Source of the DNA: CAZNHL01 sp964572965
Lineage (GTDB): Bacteria; Bacteroidota; Bacteroidia; Cytophagales; UBA9547
DNA length: 16,085 nucleotides
Assembly (NCBI GenBank): GCA_964572965.1
Contig: CAZNHL010000078.1
Location: 1-16,085 of the forward strand
Direction of reading: 5' to 3'
Shown here piece after piece: positions 7,044 to 14,302 of the stretch. The notes under the pieces were generated by a model that worked only from the letters and a program-made list of their open reading frames with translations, did no database searches and was not told where the DNA came from. How positions within the stretch are numbered: the first letter of the stretch is position 1; every line of letters starts with the position of its first letter. A program made the translations under genes and the position numbers.

Positions 7044-7628
7044 TTAAACTCCTTCAGCAACTACAGATTTCACTTCGGGGATCATACGGGTCAGCAAGTT
7101 TTCAATTCCTTGTTTCAATGTGATGGTTGAAGAAGGGCATCCGCTGCAAGAACCTTGTAAATGTACTTTTACCTGTCCGTCTGCTTCATTGAATGAATGG
7201 AATGTAATTGCGCCACCGTCGCTTTCTACTGCCGGACGTACATACTCGTCAAGTAAAGATTTGATTTTAGCAACTATTTCTGTTTCATTGATAGTGATTT
7301 CAACAAAAGCTTTGTCGATCAACAATGGTTTACCTTCTTCCAGGTAGCCTTTGATATACGTTTTGATCAGAGGAGCCAGGTCATTCCATGTAAACTCGTC
7401 GCTCTTGGTAATAGTAACAAAGTTTGCAGCTATGAATACTCTTTTTACTCCTGAAAATTTAAACAATTCAGTTGCAAGAGGAGATAAACGTGCAGCACTT
7501 TCCGGATCGGCAAAATCAGCCACTTTACCGTCAGGCAAAAGCATAAATTCAGCACAAAATTTCAGTGAGCTTGGATTTGGGTTAGCCTCTGTATATATAT
7601 TAACAACGCGTTTTTGTGTAGCTTCCAT
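7044..7628 (-). CDS. Nfu/NifU-like Fe-S cluster scaffold protein
   Basis: A 194-aa two-domain protein. Residues 8-100 form the Nfu N-terminal domain (IYTEANPNPSSLKFC near the start and AFKFSGVKR-type core). Residues 115-190 form the NifU C-terminal domain with VRPAVESDGGAITF (130-143) and the CXXC cluster ligands Cys161 and Cys164 in QGSCSGCPSS. Such proteins bind a 4Fe-4S cluster at a dimer interface and pass it to apo-proteins in the cytoplasm. This architecture matches eukaryotic/Bacteroidota Nfu rather than proteobacterial NfuA, whose N-terminus is a degenerate A-type domain. It has its own candidate promoter at 7658-7685 and a terminator after its stop, so it is probably monocistronic. 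Confidence 0.92.
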   Translation of the reverse strand: MEATQKRVVNIYTEANPNPSSLKFCAEFMLLPDGKVADFADPESAARLSPLATELFKFSGVKRVFIAANFVTITKSDEFTWNDLAPLIKTYIKGYLEEGKPLLIDKAFVEITINETEIVAKIKSLLDEYVRPAVESDGGAITFHSFNEADGQVKVHLQGSCSGCPSSTITLKQGIENLLTRMIPEVKSVVAEGV

Positions 7629-7657
7629 TAGATTTTTTTAAGATTCCTAATTGAGAA

Positions 7658-7685
7658 CAAAGTTATGGAAAAAATGTTCCTCAAA
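7658..7685 (-). promoter_or_regulatory. Candidate promoter for nfu (TTTG-N16-TAACTTTG)
   Basis: On the minus strand TTTG (7685-7682) is followed after 16 nt by TAACTTTG (7665-7658), an exact TAnnTTTG -7 box with a -33-like TTTG. The predicted start is about 25 nt before the nfu ATG at 7628. It lies downstream of the rsmG-side terminator hairpin, consistent with nfu being an independent unit. Confidence 0.55.
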
Positions 7686-7718
7686 GCATAAAAAATAATG
7701 GGAAGGGTATAAAAAGTA

Positions 7719-7740
7719 AACGCCCAATTTCTTGGGCGTT
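7719..7740 (-). terminator. Terminator hairpin in the rsmG-nfu gap
   Basis: A 9-bp perfect stem AACGCCCAA (7719-7727) / TTGGGCGTT (7732-7740) with a 4-nt loop. The minus-strand continuation is TACTTTTTATA and the plus-strand continuation is TTGTTT, so it could work either way; only minus-strand genes flank it. It is 192 nt beyond the rsmG stop, far for a simple rsmG terminator. Confidence 0.7.
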
Positions 7741-7853
7741 TTGTTTCCATATTTGGTAGAAAAACATCAGTAACGAAACCGATAACAGAAGTTTTAAAAA
7801 GTAAAAAAATCAAGTGTCTTTAAAAGTACTCCCTTAAAAGTAATTTAATACTT

Positions 7854-7880
7854 CAAAGGTATATTACTAAAACGACTCAA
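7854..7880 (-). promoter_or_regulatory. Orphan candidate promoter (TTG-N16-TACCTTTG) after rsmG
   Basis: On the minus strand TTG (7880-7878), a 16-nt spacer and TACCTTTG (7861-7854) repeat the architecture and spacing of the candidate nfu promoter. No convincing gene follows before the hairpin at 7740-7719, so this element and the hairpin may bracket a non-coding transcript of about 130 nt. A chance match in AT-rich DNA cannot be excluded. Confidence 0.35.
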
Positions 7881-7932
7881 TTCTGTCAATTACCTTTACA
7901 ATCTGTTACATGTAATATTTAGTGAGAAAAAG

Positions 7933-8559
7933 TTATTTTACCATTGGCAGGTAAACTACTTTTTTTGTCTCAAAGAACTCTTCTTCAAAGTATTGGCTTA
8001 AATCATATATTTTAGTCTTGTTTTTAAATGGGGCCAATTCTTCTGTAAGGTCTCCGCCTTTTAAGTATAAAATGCCATTATTTAGATCGTTGAACTGATT
8101 TTTGCTGAATTTATTGCTGATCCAGGAATGAAATTCTTCCAGTCTTGTTACAGCTCTGCTAACAACAAAGTCGTAATGATCGGTTAATTGTTCCGCTCTT
8201 TTTTGTTCTGCTTTAAGGTTTGTGAGACCAATAGCCTTTGCAACTTCCGTAACTACCAGGATCTTTTTTCCGATAGAATCAACCAGGTGGAATTCTGCTT
8301 CCGGAAAAAGTATTGCCAATGGAATGCCCGGAAAGCCTCCTCCTGTACCAACATCAAGAATTGATGTCATTGATTTGAACTGCATTACTTTAGCAATACC
8401 GAGAGAGTGCAGTATATGGCGTTCGTACAACTGATCAATGTCTTTACGGGAAACGACATTGATTTTTTCATTCCACTCAGTGTAAAGAGTTTGTAGTTGG
8501 GCAAATTGTTTTTTCTGAGTTTCTGTAAGGTTAGGGAAATACTTTAAAATAATATCCAT
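7933..8559 (-). CDS. rsmG: 16S rRNA (guanine-527-N7)-methyltransferase RsmG (GidB)
   Basis: A 208-aa SAM-dependent Rossmann methyltransferase that makes m7G527 in 16S rRNA; loss in other bacteria gives low-level streptomycin resistance. Family marks are WNEKINVVSRKD (29-40), YERHILHSL (45-53), ILDVGTGGGFPGIPLAI (67-83, SAM loop), VDSIGKK (93-99) and VVSRAVTRL (132-140). Length is normal for the family. ATG at 8559 is preceded by an A/T-rich leader without an SD. It is preceded by the sigma-factor terminator, so it probably has its own promoter, which I could not identify with confidence. Confidence 0.96.
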   Translation of the reverse strand: MDIILKYFPNLTETQKKQFAQLQTLYTEWNEKINVVSRKDIDQLYERHILHSLGIAKVMQFKSMTSILDVGTGGGFPGIPLAILFPEAEFHLVDSIGKKILVVTEVAKAIGLTNLKAEQKRAEQLTDHYDFVVSRAVTRLEEFHSWISNKFSKNQFNDLNNGILYLKGGDLTEELAPFKNKTKIYDLSQYFEEEFFETKKVVYLPMVK

Positions 8560-8613
8560 TTCAATGTAATCGTGAGTATTGGGTCATGAGCAATATGCCC
8601 TTGGTTTTGTGTC

Positions 8614-8652
8614 AAAAAAAAGCGGATTGAAGATTATAAAATCCCAATCCGC
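8614..8652 (-). terminator. Terminator after the ECF sigma gene
   Basis: An 8-bp GCGGATTG (8622-8629) / CAATCCGC (8645-8652) stem encloses a smaller GATT/AATC inner stem, and on the minus strand it is followed by an 8-T tract (8621-8614). It ends the GT2-sigma transcript 20 nt past the sigma stop. Confidence 0.88.
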
Positions 8653-8672
8653 AATTTGTAAAGCTTACTATC

Positions 8673-9281
8673 TTAGATAGAGTCTTTTTTGTTTTTTACC
8701 ATGTCATAGAGCAACTCACGGGCACGGTGCAATTGAGCTTTTACAGTACCGAGAGGCGCATCTATCTCAACAGCTATTTCTTCGTACGATAACTCCTGGA
8801 AGTATCTCAGTTTTACCAGAACCTGATATTTTACAGGAAGCTTAGTTACAATTGTTTTAATAATTGCTATTTTTTCGTCTTTGATCGTTTCTTCGATAGG
8901 AGTCAGGTTAGCATCTCTGATTTCCATGCCTACATCATCTCCGTTGTCATCTTTGAAAGAAGAATCGATACTCATCGTATTCAATTTTTTCTTTCTGATG
9001 AAATCTATACAGTTGTTTGTTGCTATCCTGAATAACCATGTACTGAATGTATATTCCGGATTGAACTTCGGTAAGTTACGGAAAGCTTTTGCGAATGCTT
9101 CGATCGTTAAATCTTCTGCATCATCATTGTTGCGTACCATTTTTAAGGTAAGATGGTACACAGGCTTGCGATACCTGCGCATAAGTTCAGCATAAGCTTT
9201 CTCTTCGCCGGTTTTTGCACGCTCAACCAGTTTAAAGTCATACTTTGCCTTCTCTGAAAATTCTTTTTCTTCTATTTCCAT
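8673..9281 (-). CDS. ECF-subfamily RNA polymerase sigma factor
   Basis: A 202-aa sigma-70 family protein with only regions 2 and 4. Region 2 covers about 17-98: AYAELMRRYRKPVYHLTLKM, then NDDAEDLTIEAFAKAFRNL (2.2), then FSTWLFRIATNNCIDFIRKKK (2.3-2.4). Region 4 covers about 135-195: LPVKYQVLVKLRYFQELSYEEIA, then LGTVKAQLHRARELL (helix-turn-helix). The linker 100-130 is acidic (DDNGDDVGMEIRD). It directs core polymerase to a specific promoter set; targets are not deducible. No anti-sigma gene is adjacent, unlike many ECF systems. Its ATG lies inside the last codons of the GT2 gene (10-nt overlap), so the two are co-transcribed and probably translationally coupled. A strong terminator follows. 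Confidence 0.95.
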   Translation of the reverse strand: MEIEEKEFSEKAKYDFKLVERAKTGEEKAYAELMRRYRKPVYHLTLKMVRNNDDAEDLTIEAFAKAFRNLPKFNPEYTFSTWLFRIATNNCIDFIRKKKLNTMSIDSSFKDDNGDDVGMEIRDANLTPIEETIKDEKIAIIKTIVTKLPVKYQVLVKLRYFQELSYEEIAVEIDAPLGTVKAQLHRARELLYDMVKNKKDSI

Positions 9282-10375
9282 CTAACTTTTTTGGTTGAAA
9301 AACCTATTATTCCCAATAGAAATCCATACAGTAAGTACAGCCATTCTAAGAAAATGATAAGGTACCATTCCTGGTGCGTATCAATCTTTTTAGAAAATTT
9401 GTACATCACAAACTTGATAATTATTAACCTAATTACAAACAATGAAACACTGATTTCCCAGTACTTCGTTCCCAAACACAATATTATCGCGATAATATAC
9501 AAAAATAATTGTGAGAAAAACAAAGTTGCCAGAGAGAGTTTAGAACCAAAGTTATATAGCTTCCCTACTGATAGATGCCTTTTCTTCTGTATATACCAGC
9601 TTTTGAAAGTTCTTTTCGGTTCTGAGATTGTTTTAGATTCAGAAGAAATTGAAACAGCTGTATTTTGCTTAGTAGCAAATTTATTTACAAAAAGATCGTC
9701 GTCACCACCAAGAATATCCATATGAGGAAGCCCTTTGTGTGCCATGAACAGACTTTTTCTATAAGCCATATTTCTTCCCACTCCCATATAGGCACGTCTG
9801 TTCAGTGCAAAACCAAAGTAAGTCAGGGCTGTAAGAGAAGTTTCAAAGCGAATAAATTTGTTGAGCAATCCCGGATATTTAGTAAAGTCCGAGAAACCCA
9901 ATACAATTTCTGTTTTGCTATCGAACTGAGAAGACATTTCAGAAACCCACGTGTCGCTTGCCGGTAAGCAATCGGCATCTGTAAATAATATACAGTCATT
10001 TTCAGCAGCTCTGACACCCAATGTAATCGCAAATTTCTTTGGACTCATACGCTGTGGTGTAACCTCAATATTAAGCACTTTTATCTGGGGATCTGTTTCT
10101 GAGAGCACGCGCAGATAATCATAGGTACCGTCATCTGAACGATCATTTACAATGATAATTTCAAAATTAGGGTATTTCTGTGATTTAAGGGCAGGTATTA
10201 ATTTTTGCAAATTGTTCAATTCGTTCCAGGCAGCTACAACAATGCTGACAGCGGGAAGCGATTTCAACTCTTTCTTGGGCTTGTAGTTCGCAGCTTTCGC
10301 AAAGTAGAAAACCCAGTAGTAAAGCTGAATCAGAAAAAAAGTACAAAAAAGTGCCAGTAGGATTTCCTGAGACAA
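9272..10375 (-). CDS. Membrane-bound GT2-family glycosyltransferase
   Basis: A 367-aa inner-membrane protein. One N-terminal helix (about 4-26) precedes a cytoplasmic GT-A domain with VSIVVAAWNELNNLQKLI (43-60), IIIVNDRSDDGT (73-84), the DXD motif in LFTDADCLP (130-138), and GGDDDLFVNK (223-232, catalytic-base region), then YIQKKRHLSVGK (261-272), which resembles the product-site Q-x-x-R-W/H motif. Three helices follow (about 283-303, 308-325, 337-358). It should use a nucleotide sugar to make or extend a membrane-linked saccharide. The start is a TTG: no ATG lies in frame before residue 110, and the TTG places the first membrane helix correctly; the start is therefore a little uncertain. A TAAATTTG motif at 10388-10381 is too close to the TTG unless the message is nearly leaderless. 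Confidence 0.88.
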   Translation of the reverse strand: MSQEILLALFCTFFLIQLYYWVFYFAKAANYKPKKELKSLPAVSIVVAAWNELNNLQKLIPALKSQKYPNFEIIIVNDRSDDGTYDYLRVLSETDPQIKVLNIEVTPQRMSPKKFAITLGVRAAENDCILFTDADCLPASDTWVSEMSSQFDSKTEIVLGFSDFTKYPGLLNKFIRFETSLTALTYFGFALNRRAYMGVGRNMAYRKSLFMAHKGLPHMDILGGDDDLFVNKFATKQNTAVSISSESKTISEPKRTFKSWYIQKKRHLSVGKLYNFGSKLSLATLFFSQLFLYIIAIILCLGTKYWEISVSLFVIRLIIIKFVMYKFSKKIDTHQEWYLIIFLEWLYLLYGFLLGIIGFSTKKVRWK

Positions 10376-10438
10376 AATAGCAAATTTAAAGTTACAGTTA
10401 TAAGATGCGAAAATAGAATAAAATCGAATTATTAGCCA

Positions 10439-10446
10439 TATTTTTG
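10439..10446 (+). promoter_or_regulatory. Candidate -7 box (TATTTTTG) for the tgt operon
   Basis: TATTTTTG fits TAnnTTTG and lies 38 nt before the tgt ATG, in the 109-nt gap between divergent genes. No TTG is found at a suitable -33 distance, so support comes only from the box and its position. Confidence 0.4.
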
Positions 10447-10484
10447 TAGCATATATTATTAAAGTATAGTCAATTGCTCTTTAG

Positions 10485-11615
10485 ATGAAGTTTACCCTTT
10501 TAAAAACAGATTCTCAATCGAAAGCCCGTGCAGGTATTATTCAAACCGATCACGGACCCATTGAAACACCAATATTTATGCCTGTAGGCACTGCGGGTAC
10601 AGTAAAAGCTGTACATATCCGCGAGTTGGAAGAAGATATCAAAGCACAGATTATTCTAGGAAACACTTATCATTTGTACCTTAAACCTGGTTTGGAGGTA
10701 ATTAAAAATGCAGGTGGTTTACATAAATTTAATTCATGGAAGAAACCGATTCTGACTGATAGCGGGGGGTATCAGGTGTATTCTTTAGCTGACAGCAGGA
10801 AGATTAATGAAGAAGGGGTAACGTTTAAATCGCATATTGACGGATCAACACATTTTTTTACACCAGAGGGGGTAATGGATATTCAGCGTACAATTGGCGC
10901 TGACATTATGATGGCTTTTGATGAATGTACACCATATCCGTGTGACTATACTTATGCGAAAAAGTCTATGGAAATGACACATCGCTGGTTAAAACGCTGC
11001 TGCGACCGCTTTGATAGTACTGAACCGCATTATGGCTATTCACAAACATTGTTTCCAATTGTTCAGGGAAGTACCTATAAAGATTTAAGAATTAAATCGG
11101 CAGAAACAATAGCATCTTTTGGCCGCGAAGGCAATGCAATCGGTGGTTTGTCTGTAGGTGAGCCCGCTGAAGACATGTATGAGATGACTGAGATTGTTAC
11201 TAATATTCTGCCATCTGATAAACCTCGCTACTTAATGGGGGTAGGTACGCCTGCTAATATTCTGGAATGTATTGCACTTGGTGTTGATATGTTTGACTGT
11301 GTAATGCCAACACGTAATGCAAGAAATGGCATGTTGTTTACAACGCAGGGAATTATCAATATTAAGAATGAACGCTGGAAAGAAGATTATTCAGCGATTG
11401 ATGAGCAATTGGGAGGGTATGTAAGTACCAATTATTCAAAGGCATATCTTCGCCACCTGATTGGCAGTAAGGAGATGCTTGGCGCGCAGATTGCCAGTGT
11501 ACATAACTTGTCGTTTTATTTATGGTTAGTAAAAACTGCACGTCAGCATATTCTTGACGGCACATTTTATGACTGGAAAAAGCAGATTCTTCCTGTTGTG
11601 AGTAGTAGGTTGTAA
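10485..11615 (+). CDS. tgt: tRNA-guanine transglycosylase (queuine/preQ1 tRNA-ribosyltransferase)
   Basis: Exchanges guanine-34 for preQ1 in the anticodon of tRNAs for Asp, Asn, His and Tyr, a step of queuosine formation. The 376-aa TIM barrel shows ETPIFMPVGTAGTVKAV (27-43), LTDSGGYQVYSL (90-101, general acid/base Asp92), MMAFDECTPYP (142-152), GGLSVGEP (220-227) and DMFDCVMPTRNARNGMLF (268-285, nucleophile Asp271). The usual zinc motif C-x-C-x-x-C in front of the AYLRHL helix is absent: the aligned positions are Leu309, Gly311 and Ser314 in LGGYVSTNYSKAYL. Related Bacteroidota sequences I recall look the same, so this seems a lineage trait rather than decay. It leads a plus-strand operon, 33 nt before the permease gene. 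Confidence 0.97.
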   Translation: MKFTLLKTDSQSKARAGIIQTDHGPIETPIFMPVGTAGTVKAVHIRELEEDIKAQIILGNTYHLYLKPGLEVIKNAGGLHKFNSWKKPILTDSGGYQVYSLADSRKINEEGVTFKSHIDGSTHFFTPEGVMDIQRTIGADIMMAFDECTPYPCDYTYAKKSMEMTHRWLKRCCDRFDSTEPHYGYSQTLFPIVQGSTYKDLRIKSAETIASFGREGNAIGGLSVGEPAEDMYEMTEIVTNILPSDKPRYLMGVGTPANILECIALGVDMFDCVMPTRNARNGMLFTTQGIINIKNERWKEDYSAIDEQLGGYVSTNYSKAYLRHLIGSKEMLGAQIASVHNLSFYLWLVKTARQHILDGTFYDWKKQILPVVSSRL

Positions 11616-11648
11616 GCTTTTCATTATTTTTGATTGTAATTCTTATTT

Positions 11649-12725
11649 ATGAAAATACTAGACAGGTATATTTTCGGAAAAATGCTGACCACGTTCTTTT
11701 TTATCGTGATCATGATTATTTCCATTATATGTGTAATTGATTATGTTGAAAAGAGTGACTCTTTTGTAAAGTCGGGTCTTTCATTCGGAGAAATATTTAC
11801 AGGGTATTTTATTCATTTTATACCTTACATGGCCAATATGCTGAGTCCTTTAACGGTGTTTATTACAACCGTTTTTGTTACTTCTCAGCTTGCTGCCCGT
11901 ACTGAAATTATTGCTATTCTGAACGCAGGGGTGTCTTATCAGAGAATGATGGTACCTTTTCTTGCGGCTGCTTTGTTTATCGGAGCATTAGTGTTTATGA
12001 TGATTAACTGGGTTATTCCAAATGCTAATAAACATAGAATGGAATTTGAAGTGAAGTATCTGAAGAGTAAATATTACTATGATAAGCGTGATATTCACTT
12101 CAAAGAGTCTCCGGAAGTGTACGTCTATATGGAAAGCTATAATAACACAATTAATGTTGGCTATCAGTTTTCTATGGAACGTATTGTAGGGGAGAAGCTT
12201 TTGGAAAAGCTCAAGGCAAATAAGATTTCGTGGAACGACTCAATTCAGAAGTGGCATGTTGATAATTATACACTCCACACTTTTGACGGGATGAAAGAAG
12301 TTGCGACTACTGGGCCCGGAATGGATACAACACTCAATTTTACTCCCAGTGATTTTGAAAATAACTACATGCGTCACGAAACTTTTACCTTAGAAGAGCT
12401 TAATAACTATATAGATATCCTGAAACTGAGAGGCGCGGAGAACGTTTCAACGTTTTATATGGAAAAGTATGAGCGGTTTGCTTATCCTTTTGCAATCCTT
12501 ATTCTGACAATTATGGGTGTAGTGGTTTCTTCTACCAAGTCTCGTGAAGGTGCCGGAGTACAGATTGCATTGGGCTTCGTATTGGCTTTTGTGTACCTGT
12601 TATGTGTAATTCTTAGCCGTACAATTACAACTAAAAGTGGCCTTCCGCCATTGTTAGGCGCCTGGATTCCCAACTTAACCTTTTTAATAGTAGCTCTTAT
12701 TCTTTATAGGAGAGTGAGGAAGTAA
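11649..12725 (+). CDS. LptF/LptG-family LPS export permease (YjgP/YjgQ)
   Basis: A 358-aa inner-membrane subunit of the LptB2FG exporter that extracts lipopolysaccharide from the inner membrane and passes it to the LptC/A bridge. It opens with MKILDRYIFGKMLTTFFFIV, typical of the family. Membrane helices lie at about 12-31, 51-76, 100-123, 276-294, 302-324 and 337-353. The family motif LSPLTVFITTVFVTSQLAARTEIIAI (65-90) includes the coupling-helix region facing LptB, and the 130-270 segment is the periplasmic beta-jellyroll. Length is normal. Bacteroidota often have LptF and LptG as separate loci, and I cannot tell which paralogue this is. It follows tgt by 33 nt and precedes the putative glycosyltransferase by 13 nt. 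Confidence 0.94.
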   Translation: MKILDRYIFGKMLTTFFFIVIMIISIICVIDYVEKSDSFVKSGLSFGEIFTGYFIHFIPYMANMLSPLTVFITTVFVTSQLAARTEIIAILNAGVSYQRMMVPFLAAALFIGALVFMMINWVIPNANKHRMEFEVKYLKSKYYYDKRDIHFKESPEVYVYMESYNNTINVGYQFSMERIVGEKLLEKLKANKISWNDSIQKWHVDNYTLHTFDGMKEVATTGPGMDTTLNFTPSDFENNYMRHETFTLEELNNYIDILKLRGAENVSTFYMEKYERFAYPFAILILTIMGVVVSSTKSREGAGVQIALGFVLAFVYLLCVILSRTITTKSGLPPLLGAWIPNLTFLIVALILYRRVRK

Positions 12726-12738
12726 ACCTTATTTATAG

Positions 12739-13644
12739 ATGGCACAAAACTATATTTTATATCAGGCTTATGGCAATAAGGACGTCTTGAATGAAGCAAT
12801 TTATTCAATCCTTTCTTTTCATAACCAGAAAACACGCCCGGAGGTTACTTTTGTTGTATACACAGATGATCCTGCTTATTATGAAGGTAAAATTCCGGAG
12901 GGTGTAATCTTTGAGTCCCTGACACAAGAGAAACTAACACGATGGAAGGGCCCTACTAATTTCCACCACAGAGTAAAAGTGGAGATGATCATCGATTTTT
13001 TTTCAAAATACGATGGCAACCTTTTGTATGTTGATACTGATACGTGTTTCAAGGCAGATCCTGCTCCTTTATTTGATGGTATTGATAAGGGCAAAGTGTT
13101 TATGCATGTGTGCGAAGGCCGTATTGATAAAGTAACAGACAATCTCGTTTTTAAAAAGCTGGTCCGCTTCTTGAAAGGCCATGCATTTAAGTTAAAAGAT
13201 GGAAGTGACCTGGTAATTCCTGCAGATATTTATATGTGGAATGCAGGTGTGTTGGGTTTTAATAAAAGCGTTTTGCCTAAAGTAAAAGAAGTATTAGAAC
13301 TGACAGATGTTGTGCATCAGCAATATGAAAAGTATGTAATGGAGCAATTTGTTTTCTCTTATGTATTGCAAAACAATTATACATTACACGAGGCTGAACC
13401 GTATATTTATCACTATTGGAATTTTAAAGAATTCCGGACTGTTATTAAAGAACTTTTGGATCAGTTTAAAGGTGCTCCTGTTAAACTTTTGGCTGAATCC
13501 TGCGCCAGAATATCGGTTGAATCAATGGCTGAGCCAAAGCAGCAATTTGAATCTTTGCCTAAGTGGCAAAAGAAAATGAAAAAAATATTTAAGCTGAGAA
13601 CCTGGGAAATGCCTCGTTACCGTTTCTGGGACGAACCGGTATAG
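12739..13644 (+). CDS. Putative GT-A-fold glycosyltransferase, substrate unknown
   Basis: A 301-aa soluble protein without signal peptide or membrane helix. I recognise no named family with certainty, but the pattern is that of nucleotide-diphospho-sugar transferases. There is an N-terminal beta-alpha unit (YILYQAYGNKDVLNEAIYSI), VTFVVYTDDPAYY (36-48), a DXD-like metal site in LLYVDTDTCFKADP (95-108), an MWNAGVLGFNKS loop (166-177) like that of GT8-type enzymes, EQFVFSYVL (202-210) and YHYWN (224-228). The basic C-terminus (KKMKKIFKLR) may help membrane attachment. It follows the LPS permease by 13 nt and ends the operon, which suggests work on lipooligosaccharide or another envelope glycan; that is inference. 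Confidence 0.75.
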   Translation: MAQNYILYQAYGNKDVLNEAIYSILSFHNQKTRPEVTFVVYTDDPAYYEGKIPEGVIFESLTQEKLTRWKGPTNFHHRVKVEMIIDFFSKYDGNLLYVDTDTCFKADPAPLFDGIDKGKVFMHVCEGRIDKVTDNLVFKKLVRFLKGHAFKLKDGSDLVIPADIYMWNAGVLGFNKSVLPKVKEVLELTDVVHQQYEKYVMEQFVFSYVLQNNYTLHEAEPYIYHYWNFKEFRTVIKELLDQFKGAPVKLLAESCARISVESMAEPKQQFESLPKWQKKMKKIFKLRTWEMPRYRFWDEPV

Positions 13645-13650
13645 TTTACA

Positions 13651-13697
13651 ACAAAAATGTCCCGTTCCACATATAATGCGGAACGGGACATTTTTGT
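13651..13697. terminator. Long bidirectional terminator between the tgt operon and marR
   Basis: A perfect 18-bp stem (ACAAAAATGTCCCGTTCC, 13651-13668; complement 13680-13697) with an 11-nt loop. The stem's own outer arms are A/T-rich, so a T-run ends the transcript in either direction. It begins 6 nt after the plus-strand stop and abuts the marR stop codon on the other side, the tightest possible convergent arrangement. Confidence 0.92.
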
Positions 13698-14189
13698 TTA
13701 TTTCTCGATTGATTTATGATATTCAATGAGAAGATTTATACTATTGATCATATTGTCATACGACTTTTGACCTAAGAGTTTTTTATACTCGTCCATTAAC
13801 TTCATCACTACTTTTCTGGAAGAGATAACCATTTCAAGTCCTTTGTCACTTAAGAAAATAAGTGAACTTCTGGCATCGTTGGGGTTTGGCCTTTGTTCAA
13901 TCATGTCTAGCAGTAAGAGTTCTTTCAAAGTCTTACTCATAGCCTGTTTTGTTACCTTAACCAGTTTAGCAAGTTCTGTGTTGGTTACGCCGTCATTACC
14001 AATATTCATCAGAAACGGCAAGTAGCCTATTTTTATTTGTGGATAGCCTTCCTGAGAAAGATTGTTGTGTGCCCAGTGGTCAAATTGTCTTTTGTAGATA
14101 TACAAATGACGGGCAAAGCTATTTTCTCTTTCTATGAATTGAAGTCGCAATTCTTCTTCTAACTCTGCTCTGTTAAGTTTCTTCTCCAA
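13698..14189 (-). CDS. MarR-family winged-helix transcriptional regulator
   Basis: A 163-aa protein of normal MarR length. N- and C-terminal helices (about 5-45 and 118-162) form the dimer interface. The winged helix lies between: VTNTELAKLVKVTKQAMSKT (68-87) contains the helix-turn-helix, LLLLDMIEQRPNPNDARSSL (91-110) leads into the wing with the family signature DARS, and IFLSDKGLEMV follows. MarR proteins are homodimers that usually repress nearby or their own promoter and let go on binding a small ligand. Here both neighbours are unrelated, so the target may be its own promoter. The start is TTG at 14189: an in-frame stop lies six codons upstream and the first internal Met (residue 61) is too late for the fold. 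Confidence 0.92.
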   Translation of the reverse strand: MEKKLNRAELEEELRLQFIERENSFARHLYIYKRQFDHWAHNNLSQEGYPQIKIGYLPFLMNIGNDGVTNTELAKLVKVTKQAMSKTLKELLLLDMIEQRPNPNDARSSLIFLSDKGLEMVISSRKVVMKLMDEYKKLLGQKSYDNMINSINLLIEYHKSIEK

Positions 14190-14235
14190 TAGTATAAGTT
14201 TTGATTATAGTAAGACGAAAATATAAAAAAAACGG

Positions 14236-14264
14236 ATAGTAAAATATATCTGGGCATTTACTAT
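14236..14264. promoter_or_regulatory. Inverted repeat upstream of marR, possible operator
   Basis: ATAGTAAA (14236-14243) and TTTACTAT (14257-14264) form perfect 8-bp arms with 13 nt between and 21 bp from arm to arm, two helical turns, as expected for a dimeric regulator. A further ATAGTAA at 14207-14213 and ATAGTAT at 14189-14195 repeat the half-site in direct orientation toward the marR start. Autoregulation by the MarR protein is the simplest reading. Confidence 0.45.
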
Positions 14265-14271
14265 TTTAAAA

Positions 14272-14302
14272 AGTGAGTTTGATGAAATTTATCAGACTCA
14301 TT
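14272..14302. repeat. Imperfect 12-bp hairpin between hpf and marR
   Basis: AGTGAGTTTGAT (14272-14283) pairs with ATCAGACTCATT (14291-14302) around a 7-nt loop, with G-T wobbles. T-rich stretches follow on both strands (ACTTTTTAAAA on minus). It resembles a weak terminator, but no transcript needing one is apparent because hpf already has its own. The 14303-14397 stretch beside it holds only a G-rich patch (14322-14350) and no gene. Confidence 0.5.

Noticed and set aside
7628..7813. 61-codon minus-strand ORF between rsmG and nfu
   Set aside because: It starts with TTG, runs through the terminator hairpin and the nfu promoter, and shows low-complexity hydrophobic composition of AT-rich non-coding DNA.
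10381..10388. TAAATTTG as promoter of the GT2 gene
   Set aside because: It matches the -7 consensus but lies only about 6 nt before the TTG start and lacks a -33 element, so a chance match is likely.
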